This document shows, one piece after another, positions 35,060 through 44,627 of a stretch of DNA of 64,000 nt. This stretch comes from Cervus elaphus. Lineage: Eukaryota > Chordata > Mammalia > Artiodactyla > Cervidae. Below the pieces are notes generated by a model. That model was not told the DNA's origin. It was given only the letters and a program-made list of their open reading frames with translations, and did no database searches. The first letter of the stretch is position 1, and every line of letters starts with the position of its first letter. The DNA lies in the NCBI RefSeq assembly GCF_910594005.1, contig NC_057825.1, forward strand, positions 47,399,037-47,463,036, given 5' to 3'. The translations under genes were made by a program, and so were the position numbers.

Positions 35060-35626
35060 TCAAAGGAGTAAGCGTCTTTTAATTTCAAGGCTGCAATCCC
35101 CATCTGCTGTGACTTTGGAACCCCAAAAAATAAAGTCAGCCACTGTTTCCACTGTTGCCCCATCTATTTCCCATGAAGTGATAGGACCAGATACCATGAT
35201 ATTAGTTTTCTGAATGTTGAGTTTTAAGCCAACTGTTTCAATCACCTCTTTCACATTCATCAAGAGGCTCTTTAGTTCTTCTTCACTTTCTGCCATAAAG
35301 GTGCTGTCATCTGCATATCTGATGTTACTGATATTTCTCCTGGCAATCTTGATTCCAGCTTGTGCTTCCCCCAGCCCAGCGTTTCCCATGATGTACTCTC
35401 CATATAAGTTAAATAAGCAGGGTTTCAATATACAGCCTTGACATACACCTTTTCCTATGTGGAACCAGTATGTTGTTTCCATGTATAGTTCTAACTGGTG
35501 CTCCTGAGCTGCATACAGTTTTCTCAAGAGGCAGTACAGTTCTAACTGGTGCTCCTGAGCTGCATACAGTTTTCTCAAGAGGCAGGTTAAGTTGTCTGGT
35601 ACCCCCAATCTTTCAGAATTTTCCAC
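35060..35626 (-). pseudogene. BovB copy 1: RT active-site region with tandem duplication
   Basis: A 188-codon remnant. It contains LRKLYAAQEHQLELY twice because of an in-frame 17-residue duplication, then IGKGVCQGCILKPCLFNLYGEY, NIRYADDSTFMAES with both catalytic Asp residues, and LNIQKTNIMVSGPITSW. It ends in LEIKRRLLL where the C-terminal domain is frameshifted. The duplication inserts a second copy of a loop before the QGCIL motif and would probably disturb the fold. Confidence 0.92.
35487..35588. repeat. 51-bp tandem duplication inside BovB copy 1
   Basis: Two adjacent near-identical 51-bp units starting at AGTTCTAACTGGTGCTCC (35487 and 35538). The sister BovB copy has one unit at the matching place (around 42017). 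Confidence 0.97.
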
Positions 35627-35673
35627 ACTTTATTGTGACCTGCACAATCAAAGGCTTTGGCATAGTTAATAAA

Positions 35674-36081
35674 TCAGAAATAGATATTTTTCTGGAACTC
35701 TTTTGCTTTTTCGATGACCCAGTGGATGTTGGCAATTTGATCTCTGATTCCTCTGCTTTCTCTAAAATCAGCTTGAACATCTGGAAGTTCACAGTTCACG
35801 TATTGCTGAAGACTGGCTTGGAGAATTTTGAGCATTACTTTACTAGCATGTGAGAAGAGTGCAGTTGTGTGGTAATTTGAGCATTCTTTGGCATTGCCTT
35901 TCTTTGGGATTGGAATGAAAACCGACCTTTTCCAGTCCTGTGGCCACTGCTGAGTTTTCCATATTTGCTGGCATATTGCTTGTAGCACTTTCACAGCATC
36001 ACTTTTCAGGATTTGAAATAGCTCAACTGGAATTCCATCACCTCCACAGCTTTGTTCACAGTGACGCTTTCTAAGGCCCAC
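35674..36081 (-). pseudogene. BovB copy 1: N-terminal part of RT domain
   Basis: A 135-codon remnant with DGIPVELFQILKSDAVKVLQ, SVFIPIPKKGNAKECSNY (the fingers region) and KVMLKILQ, ending before the FIDYAKAFD motif, where the frame is lost. Almost every base agrees with the same region of copy 2 (42151-42558). Confidence 0.92.
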
Positions 36082-36940
36082 TTGACTTCACATTCCAGGA
36101 TGTCTGGCTCTAGGTGAGTGATCACACCATCCTGATTATCAGGGTCATGAAGGTCTTTCTTGTACAGTTTTTCTGTGTTTTCTTGCCACCTCTTCTTAAT
36201 ATCTTCTGCTTCTGTTAGTTCCCTACTATTTACGTCCTTTATTGAGCCCATCTTTGCATGAAATGTTCCCTTGGTATCTCTAATTTTCTTGAAGAGATCT
36301 CTAGTCTTTCCCATTCTGTTCCTCTATTTCTTTGCATTGATTGCTGCGGAAGGCTTTCTTATCTCTCCTTGCTATTCTTTGGAACTGCATTCAAATGAGG
36401 ATATCCTTTCTTTTCTCCCTTGCTTTTCCCTTCTCTTCTTCTCACAGCTATTTGTAAGGCCTCCTCAGACAACCATTTTACCTTTTTGCATTTCTTTTCC
36501 ATGGGGATGGTCTTGATCCCTGTCTCCTGTACAATGTCAAGAACCTCCGTCCATAGTTCATCAGGCACTCTGTCTAACAGATATCGTCCCTTAAATCTGT
36601 TTTCCACTTCCACTGTATAATCATAAGGGATTTTATTTAGGTCATATCTGAATGGTCTATGGGTTTTCCCCACTTTCCTCTATTTAATTCTGAATTTGGC
36701 AATAAGGAGTTCATGATCTGAGCCACAGTCAGCCCCTGGTCTTGTTTTTGCTGTCTGTATAGAGCTTCTCCATATTTGGCTGCAAAGAATATAAGCAATC
36801 TGATTTTGGTGTTGGCCATCTGGTGATGTCCATGTGTAGAGTCTTCTGTTGTGTTGTTGGAAGAGGGTGTTTGCTATGACCAGTGCATTCTTTTGGCAAA
36901 ACTCTATTACCTTTTGCAGTGCTTCATTCTGTACTCCCAT
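36006..36940 (-). pseudogene. BovB copy 1: linker and C-terminal endonuclease remnants
   Basis: Three consecutive broken frames. 36940-36680 covers the endonuclease end with LYTWTSPDGQ and GSDHELLIAKF. The SDH motif is kept, but the catalytic Asp of the NQIDYIL box has become Ala (NQIAYIL). 36673-36359 is the linker with KKCKKVKWLSEEALQIA, and 36314-36006 leads into the RT with KTRDLFKKIRDTKGTFHAK. At least two frame breaks separate them. Confidence 0.9.
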
Positions 36941-37738
36941 GCCAAATTTGCCTGTTACTCCAGGTTTTTCTTGACTTCCTACTTTTTCATTCCAGTCCCC
37001 TATAATGAAAAGGACATTTTTTTTGGGGGGGGGGGAGTGTTAGTTCTAAAAGGTTTTATAGGTCTTCATAAAACTGTTCAACTTCAGCTTCTTCAGCATT
37101 ACTGGTCAGGGCCTAGACTTGGATTACCATGATATTGAATGATTTGCCTTGGAAATGAACAGAGATCATTCTGTTATTTTTGAGATTGCATCCAATTACT
37201 GCATTTTGGACTTTTTTGTTTTCCATAATGGCTACTCCATTTCTTCTAAGGGATTCCTGCCCACAGTAGTAGATATAATGGTCATCTGAGTTAAATTAAC
37301 CCATTCCAGTCCATTTTAGTTCACTGATTCCTAGAGTGTCGATGCTCAATCTTGGCATTTCCTGTTTGACCACTTCCAACTTGCCTTGATTCATGGACCT
37401 AACATTACAGTTTCCTATGCAATATTGCTCTTTACAGCATCTGACTTTGCTTCTGCATCACCAGTCACATCCACAACTGGGTGTTGTTTCTGCTTTGGCT
37501 CCATTCCTTCATTCTTTCTGGAGTTATTTCTCCACTGATCTCCAGTAGAATTTTGGGCACCTACCAACCTGGGAAGTTCATCTTTCAGTGTCCTATCTAT
37601 TTGCCTTTTCATACTGTTCATGGGGTTCTCAAAGCAAGAATACTGAAGTGGTTTGCCATTCCCTTCTCCAGTGGACCACATTTTGTCATAACTCTCCACC
37701 ATGACCTGTCCATCTTGGGTCGCTCTACACGGCATGAC

Positions 37739-37959
37739 ACTCTGTTTTACACCCTATTAATCTGTTCTGGACTAGTGTCATTATGATATATTTTTTTTAA
37801 ATTTTAAGATATATCTACATATATACATCTCTGGATATCTTGGGTAAACACAGTTTTCTTCTTTTGTTAACTATGTATGTGCTTGCAATATTGAATGCTA
37901 ATGCTCTTTTTATTGTTATTTATTATTTACTAATATTCCTCCCTAATTTTCAATAGTTT
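37739..37959. other. Short unassigned spacer
   Basis: AT-rich sequence between BovB copy 1 and an old L1 relic. Confidence 0.5.
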
Positions 37960-39060
37960 CAGATACTTACGCTTATAATTTTATTTTAGATTTTTATTTT
38001 TTTCATTGCTATGGCTAGTATTTCATTGTATGCTAATTTTTTGATGTGTTTATCTACTCACTACTGCTGAATATATCACTCATTTAAAGCCTTTTTTCAA
38101 TTATCAATAAGCCAAATAAATAATGCCAAGCAATGGCTCAAGTATATTAGAAGTTTAAACAGTAGATGAGATTGCTAGGTCAATTCTTATATATATTTGA
38201 AATTTATGTAAATATACTAACAAGGTCTAAAGCTATTGGCTCTAAGCCAATATCTCCTGTGCCTGTTTCCCTATATCCTTGCCAAGAGAATTTTATTCAA
38301 CATTTAAATTTTGGTAATGTTCTTAATACAGGTAGTATCTTTGTGAAATTACTTTATGTGTCCTTTAATAAAAATAAAATGAATTATTGGATTATATTTT
38401 ACCATGTTTGAATATTATTTTCAAGTCCACATCTGTGTAATGTGAGTTCAGAGCCATTTTTCTATAGGACTTTTGTTCTTTTCCTATCAACTGTCATAAA
38501 AATTTTTATACATCTTGAGATTTATAGATTACAGTGTTGGTAAAAATTGCAAATGTTTTCCCTAGCTTTCATTTATATTTTAATTTTACTTCTGTTTATA
38601 AGATGTGCAGATATGTTTGCTTCTTTTATAGCATTTTTAAATGATATTCTTTAATTTATAACATACTCCATATAAAAGCATTATTCAGAAGTTTTTACAT
38701 TTTTATTATTTTTATGTTGTTACACATGAAATCCTTGATCCATTTGAAGCTTATGCTAGTATATAGTGTAAGTTTCCAAATATTTCATTTTCCAGATAGC
38801 TACAAAATTACTTCAACATTATTGAAAGTTATCAATTTTCACCATATAATTGAGATACCATATCCTCTTACATAAATTTATTTTTCTAGATTTACTTTAT
38901 TAATCACATTTATCTTTCTATTTATATACCAATAACATTTTTGATGTTATAACTTTTAATAGCCAGTAAAACGTTAGGGAACGCTGATTTTGTATTTAAT
39001 GTTTTCTTACTGCTTTTACTTTTTTTTTCTTTCGCTGAATTGTGTCCAGATTCTCCATCT
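37960..39060 (-). mobile_element. Old L1 relic (L1M type), reversed
   Basis: The order TTTCATTGCTATGGCTAG, AGATTGCTAGGTCAATTC, CCCTATATCCTTGCCAAGAG, AATCCTTGATCCATTTGAAG and TTCCAAATATTTCATTTTCC follows the reverse complement of an old mammalian L1 ORF2/3' region, including the well-known GATCCATTTG segment. It is heavily diverged and its limits are approximate. Confidence 0.65.
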
Positions 39061-39639
39061 CCACCCTCAACATAAAAACAGTTGTTATTTTTATTAGTTA
39101 TCCCTAAATATGTTATGGTAACTGCTACTATAAACTCTAACTGCTTATTCTTTGTATATTAATAAATATTGTGATACTTTATAGCTCATGTTAACATTGT
39201 GAATATAATTTTATTCTAATTTTTTGTGGTTACTGGCATCAGGTATGAATGAATAGTAATTATTTCTAGTAGTACTACTTGTAATTTTAGTGCCATCAAA
39301 TGTTTTATTTTTAAAAGTTATATGCATCAAATGATACAGCATGAGAATAATATTTGAAATGACTTGAAATGATTCTCTTTACAAAGTTCTGAGCTAAGTG
39401 CCTCCCTTGTTATAATCTTTTGATTAAAAACTCCAATGTATTTTAAGTTTATCAGTATAGCCACATTCTTTCTTGCTTTTCAGATAATCACATTATTGTG
39501 AATATTTGTAGAAATTGCTATTACATTTTTTTTCAGATTTATTTCCATAGTTCTATATTGCATTTTATTGTGAAGTTTCTCTCATGTTTTGTTTAATATC
39601 CACAGTTATGGTGCATATGCAATGAAATTGGCTCAATTC
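39061..39639. other. AT-rich, possibly further decayed L1
   Basis: The text resembles the neighbouring L1 relic in composition, but I cannot align it with confidence. Confidence 0.35.
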
Positions 39640-39960
39640 TTACATTTTAGAGGAACTGTAAATTTATACACAACACTTTTTAAAAAGCAGTTCACCAAGA
39701 AGTATCTGAAACCATAAATATATTCATATTATTTGAAAAAGTAATACCGCTTCTGGGAAGTGATCCCAAGGTAATAAACCAATGTAAGTGAAAAGCCTTG
39801 GAAGAGAAGATTTTCATTTCCCCATTACATATCACAGAGAAAAGTCAGAAGCAGCATAAATATTCCTGACAGTCACAGAACTTGCAACATGTTTGTTTAT
39901 CAAATAAATGGAATAACCTTTACACAGGATTTGAGAACTCTATAGGGAGATAATCATTCT
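39640..39960 (+). mobile_element. Possible old L1 ORF2 end fragment
   Basis: TTCTGGGAAGTGATCCCAAG, AGCAGCATAAATATTCC and TCAAATAAATGGAATAACC follow the spacing of the L1 ORF2 C-terminal region (the stretch before the TGGAATA motif). Divergence is high. Confidence 0.4.
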
Positions 39961-41055
39961 AGAAAGAAACCAGACAAAATGACCTACCTCCAGAAAGTGC
40001 CCTAGCTGTTAGACGGGAGATTCAACTTTGATTATAGCACAGTGGTTCTTTTGTGGGGGGTTAGGGGTATGTCTCTCAGCTGAGCCACCACTGGGCAGCA
40101 GTCAGTTACAACACTAAAAGATTTTGATGGAAACTCCTTTTAAATCATGTAGTGCATTAACTCTTTTTAGACATGTTTTCAAAGAGATATAACATAAAGA
40201 TGGAGTCATCCTTCATTTGCTAAACCTCAGCAACTAATTTAGTCATTTTGGCCTGTCAATGTCGTATTTAAAGCAGGAGTGGATAGAGGTCAGTGAAAAG
40301 CTGTTACTAGCATATTCATAGAGGATATCAACAAGACCTGGCAGAGATGACTTCTGTATTAGCATCTAAGTTCTTCCCCTGTGCACAATCCTTCAATTCC
40401 TTTTACAGGAGAAATTGTGAAACTAAAGTAAAATACAGTATCAAACTAATACAGTAAAAAAAAAAAAAATCAGAAACTGGAGAAACACAGGTTTCAGAGT
40501 TTAACTAACCTGCCCAGTGTTATAGAGGCAGTAAAAAGTAATATATGAAATTATCTTCTCTGCAGAGAGGGTAGCAGATATCTATTTATACTTCACTCTG
40601 AAGTTTTTCATCAGAGAAAGAGGCTCAGTAGTGACTGACTATGGAATGAGCGTGGAGAAAGTTAAGAGAGCTTCTGTTCTTGCATCTGAATATTTACAGT
40701 CTATTGCAAAGAGGAGAAAAATATTAAGGGTCAGATATTCATTTTTGATTTATGATTTTCTCACTAGTAATAGCTGGCCAACAAAGTTATGTTAATGCTT
40801 GATTGATTATTTACTTCATAGCATTTCAAAGTTTTGCCTCCATGGGTAGGAAATGTTACATTTTCTGTTACACTCTTATTTCTATGTAAGAAGTTTTTTC
40901 CCCATTTCCTTTGATGTCTTTGGCAAATTGCATCAAATTTTAAGTTGTGAGCTTTTGATCTTGCATCTATAAGGTGAAAAATTTCCTTAGACAACTTGGT
41001 TGTTCAAACTTCTATTTTTTTGGCATGTTCATTTTTGTTTCAACTGCATGAGCGT
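39961..41055. other. Unassigned sequence
   Basis: No gene or nameable repeat. A G-run (TTTGTGGGGGGTTAGGGGTA) lies near 40051, and an A-tract of 13-14 bases lies at about 40456-40469. Confidence 0.5.
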
Positions 41056-41276
41056 TTCTTTGTGCAGTTCAGTTCAGGTCAGTCATATAGTCATGTCCAA
41101 CTTTTTGTGACCCCATGAATCGCAGCACGCCAGGCCTACCTGTCCATCACCAACTCCTGAAGTTTACTCAAACTCGTGTGCATCGAGTAGGTGATGCCAT
41201 CCAGCCATCTCATCCTCTGTTGTCCCATTCTCCTCCTGCCCCCAGTCCCTCCAAGCATCAGGGTCTTTACAATGAG

Positions 41277-41957
41277 TCAACTCTGCATGAGGTGGTCAAA
41301 GTATTGGAGTTTCAGCTCCAGCATCAGTCCTTCCAGTGAACACCCAGGACTTATCTCCTTTAGGATGATCTTGTTGGATCTCCTTGCAGTCCAAGGGACT
41401 CTCAAGAGTCTTCTCAAACACCACAGTTCAAAAGCATCAATTTTTTGGTGCTGAGCTTTCTTCATAATCCAACTCTCACATCCATACATGACCACTGGAA
41501 AAACCATAGCCTTGACTAGATGGACCTTTTTTCGCAAAGTAATGTCTCTGCTTTTTAATATGCTATATAGGTTGGTCATAACTTTCCTTCCAAGGAGTAA
41601 GTTTCTTTTAATTTCATGGCTGCAGTTCCCATCTGCTGTGACTTTGAAACCCCAAAAAATAAAGTCAGCCACTGTTTCCACTGTTGCCCCATCTATTTCC
41701 CATGAAGTGATAGGACCAGATACCATGATCTTAGTTTTCTGAACGTTGAGCTTTAAGCCAACTTTTTCCCTCTCCTCTTTCACATTCATCAAGAGGCTCT
41801 TTAGTTCTTCTTCACTTTCTGCCATAAAGGTGCTGTCATCTGCATATCTGATATTACTGATATTTCTCCTGGCAATCTTGATTCTAGCTTGTGCTTCCCC
41901 TAGCCCAGCGTTTCCCATGATGTACTCTCCATATAAGTTAAATAAGCAGGGTTTCAA
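41277..41957 (-). pseudogene. BovB copy 2: RT catalytic and C-terminal region
   Basis: This 226-codon frame is the longest BovB remnant in the window. It opens at KPCLFNLYGEYIMGNAGL (consensus SPCLFNLY), carries NIRYADDSTFMAES with both Asp residues, LNVQKTKIMVSGPITSW, KVMTNLYSILKSRDITL, VVMYGCESW, RRLLRVPWTARRSN and SPGCSLEGLML, and ends at the DHLM position. The codons upstream, including the QGCIL motif, are in another frame or behind a stop. Confidence 0.94.
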
Positions 41958-42063
41958 TATACAGCCTTGACATACTCCTTTTCCTATTTGGAACCAATGT
42001 GTTGTTCCATGTACAGTTCTAACTGGTGCTCCTGAGCTGCATACAGTTTTCTCAAGAGGCAGG

Positions 42064-42558
42064 TCAAGTTGTCTGGTACCCCCAGTCTTTCAGAATTTTC
42101 CACACTTTATTGAGACCTGCACAATCAAAGGCTTTGGCATAGTCAATAAAGCAGAAATAAATATTTTTCTGGAACTCTTTTGCTTTTTCGATGATCCAGT
42201 GGATGTGGGCAATTTGATCTCTGATTCCTCTGCTTTCTCTAAAATCAGCTTGAACATCTGGAAGTTCACAGTTCACGTATTGCTGAAGACTGGCTTGGAG
42301 AATTTTGAGCATTACTTTACTAGCATGTGAGAAGAGTGCAGTTGTGTGGTAATTTGAGCATTCTTTGGCATTGCCTTTCTTTGGGATTGGAATGAAAACC
42401 GACCTTTTCCAGTCCTGTGGCCACTGCTGAGTTTTCCATATTTGCTGGCATATTGCTTGTAGCACTTTCACAGCATCACTTTTCAGGATTTGAAATAGCT
42501 CAACTGGAATTCCATCACCTTCACAGCTTTGTTCACAGTGACGCTTTCTAAGGCCCAC
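42064..42558 (-). pseudogene. BovB copy 2: N-terminal RT domain with catalytic Asp box
   Basis: A 164-codon frame with GDGIPVELFQILKSDAV, SVFIPIPKKGNAKECSNY, KVMLKILQ, RESRGIRDQIAHIHWI and FCFIDYAKAFDC, the first RT catalytic Asp motif. It ends at KILKDWGYQTT, where a frameshift (consensus MGIPDHLTCLL) separates it from the downstream active-site frame. Within a continuous frame this copy would hold all RT motifs. Confidence 0.94.
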
Positions 42559-43159
42559 TTGACTTCACATTCCAGGATGTCTGGCTCTAGGTGAGTGATC
42601 ACACCATCCTGATTATCAGGGTCGTGAAGGTCTTTCTTGTACAGTTTTTCTGTGTTTTCTTGCCACCTCTTCTTAATATCTTCTGCTTCTGTTAGTTCCC
42701 TACTATTTACGTCCTTTATTGAGCCCATCTTTGCATGAAATGTTCCCTTGGTATCTCTAGTTTTCTTGAAGAGATCTCTAGTCTTTCCCATTCTGTTCCT
42801 CTATTTCTTTGCATTGATTGCTGCGGAAGGCTTTCTTATCTCTCCTTGCTATTCTTTGGAACTGCATTCAAATGAGGATATCCTTTCTTTTCTCCCTTGC
42901 TTTTCCCTTCTCTTCTTCTCACAGCTATTTGTAAGGCCTCCTCAGACAACCATTTTACCTTTTTGCATTTCTTTTCCATGGGGATGGTCTTGATCCCTGT
43001 CTCCTGTACAATGTCACGAACCTCTCTCCGTAGTTCATCAGGCACTCTGTCTATCAGAGCTAGTCCCTTAAATCTGTTTCTCACTTCCACTGTATAATCA
43101 TAAGGGATTTTATTTAGGTCATACCTGAATGGTCTATGGGTTTTCCCCACTTTCTTCAA
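42483..43159 (-). pseudogene. BovB copy 2: linker between endonuclease and RT
   Basis: Two frames: 43159-42836 (KKVGKTHRPFRYDLNKIPYD, KKCKKVKWLSEEALQIA) and 42791-42483 (KTRDLFKKTRDTKGTFHAK, HLEPDILECEVKWALESVT). The second overlaps the RT frame in another register, showing a frameshift near ALESVTVNKA. Confidence 0.9.
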
Positions 43160-43522
43160 TTTAAGTCTGAATTTGGCAATAAGGAGTTCATGATCTGAGC
43201 CACAGTCAGCCCCTGGTCTTATTTTTGCTGTCTGTATAGAGCCTTTCCACCTTTGGCTGCAAAGAATATGATTAATCTGATTTTAGTGTTGACCATCTAG
43301 TGATGTCCATGTGTAGAGTCTTCTGTTGTGTTGTTCGAAGTGGGTGTCTGCTATGATCAGTGTGTTCTCTTGGCAGAACTCTATTAGCTTTTGCCCTGCT
43401 TCATTCCGTACTCCAAGGGCTAATTTGCCCATTACTCCAGGTGTTTCCTGACTTCCTACTTTTTCATTCCAGTCCCCTATACTGAAAAGGACATCTTTTT
43501 TGGGTGTTAGTTCTAAAAGGTC

Positions 43523-43888
43523 CTATAGGTCTTCATAGAACCATTCAACTTCAGCTTCTTCAGTGTTACTGGTTGGGGCATAGACTTGGATTACTGTAAT
43601 ATTGAATGATTTGCCTTGCAAACGAGTAGAGATCATTCTGTCATTTTTGAGATTGCATTCAAGTACTGCATTTCGGACTCTTTGGTTGACCATGATGGCT
43701 ACTCCATTTCTTCTAAGCAATTTCTGCCCACAGTAGTAGATATAATGGCCATCTGAGTTAAATTCACCCATTCCAGTCCATTTTAGTTCGCTGACTCCTA
43801 GAATGTCAACATTCACTCTTGCCATCTCCTGTTTGACTGCTTCCAATTTTCCTTGATTCATGAACCTAACATTCCAGGTCCTATGCAA
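43523..43888 (-). pseudogene. BovB copy 2: N-terminal AP-type endonuclease remnant
   Basis: A 121-codon frame showing the APE-like endonuclease start: TWNVRFMNQGKLEAVK, VDILGVSELKWTGMGEF, GVAIMVNQRVRNAV and NITVIQVYAPTSN. In RTE elements this domain nicks the target DNA. The Asn of the TWNVR motif and the Glu of SELKW, both expected for catalysis, are present. The frame is lost before the C-terminal endonuclease motifs (43160-43520), which are interrupted by stops. Confidence 0.92.
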
Positions 43889-44410
43889 TATTGCTCTTTA
43901 CAGCATCGGACCTTGCTTCTATCACCAGTCAGATCCACAACTGGGTATTGTTTTTGCTTTGGCTCCATCCCTTCATTCTTTCTGGAGCTATTTCTCCACT
44001 GATATCCAGTAGCATATTGGGCACCAACCAACCTTGCGAGTTCCTCTTTCAATATCGTATCATTTTGCCTTTCCATACTGTTCACGGGGTTTTCAAAGCA
44101 AGAATACTTAAGTGGTGTGCCATTCCCTTCTCCAGTGGACCACATTCTGTCATTCTCCACCATGACCGTCCGTCTTCGATGGCCCCACAGGGCATGACTT
44201 AGTTTCACTGAGTTAGACAAGATTGTGGTCCATGATCAGACTGTGTGTTGTGAACAGATTGGCTAGTTTTCTGTGATTATGATTTCAGTGGGTCTGCCCT
44301 CTGATGCCCTCTCACAACACCTGCCGTCTTGCTTGGTTTCTCTTACCTTGGGCATGGGGCATCTCTTTATGGCTGCTCCAGCAAAGCACAGCCACTGTTC
44401 CTTACCTTGG

Positions 44411-44614
44411 ACAAGGGACTTTCCTGGTGGCTCAGACGGTAAAGTGTCTGCCTATAATGCGGAAGACCCGGGGTTAATCCCTGGATCGGGAAGGTCTCCT
44501 GCAGAAGGAAATGGCAACCCACTCCAGTATTCTTGCCTGGAAAATCCCATGGGCAGAGGAGCCTGGTAGGCTACAGTCCTTTGGGTCACAAAGAGTCAGA
44601 TACGACTGAGCGAC
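44411..44614 (+). mobile_element. Bov-tA SINE joined to BovB 5' end
   Basis: It starts GGGACTTTCCTGGTGGCTCAG and ends GATACGACTGAGCGACTT. The first bases (AGGGA) could belong to either element, giving a microhomology junction with BovB. The B-box position reads GGGTTAATCCC, a changed form. Its 3' end lies against the right copy of the 13-bp duplication. Confidence 0.94.
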
Positions 44615-44627
44615 TTCTTTGTGCAGT

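Larger units (their letters stand above)
34502..37738 (-). mobile_element. BovB LINE copy 1, near complete (3.2 kb)
   Basis: It runs from a (CAGTT)n 3' tail at 34502 to about 37738, where homology ends just inside the 5' region upstream of the endonuclease start. Order on the minus strand: 5' leader with the SFEN-type segment, endonuclease, linker, reverse transcriptase, C-terminal domain, tail. The frame is broken many times. The 3' 500 bases are noticeably more diverged than the middle, and a 51-bp in-frame duplication lies in the RT. No convincing target-site duplication was found. Confidence 0.95.
41065..44410 (-). mobile_element. BovB LINE copy 2, most complete in window (3.35 kb)
   Basis: It extends from a short (CAGTT) tail to the 5' UTR (sense CTCCAGCAAAG complement, TTACCTTGGACAAGGG at the 5' limit). 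Minus-strand order: 5' UTR, endonuclease, linker, reverse transcriptase, C-terminal domain. It is better kept than copy 1 at the 3' end but still has frame breaks between the domains. Whether the extreme 5' end is truncated or natural cannot be decided here. Confidence 0.95.
41056..44627. mobile_element. Composite insertion: BovB (-) plus Bov-tA (+) within one 13-bp duplication
   Basis: TTCTTTGTGCAGT occurs exactly at 41056-41068 and 44615-44627. The BovB 3' tail starts at the inner edge of the left copy and the Bov-tA 3' end abuts the right copy, so the two elements point away from each other with their 5' ends joined at about 44410. No other duplication is visible at the internal junction. 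The last four bases of the left copy (CAGT) could equally be part of the BovB tail. Confidence 0.9.

Noticed and set aside
35470..35853. 127-codon plus-strand frame across BovB copy 1
   Set aside because: It is the antisense of the RT coding region and inherits the 51-bp duplication. It is not an independent gene.
34488..37752. TTTTACAC as a target-site duplication for BovB copy 1
   Set aside because: The left copy (34488-34495) is separated from the BovB tail, and the right copy (37745-37752) starts several bases beyond the end of homology. T-rich octamers are common here.
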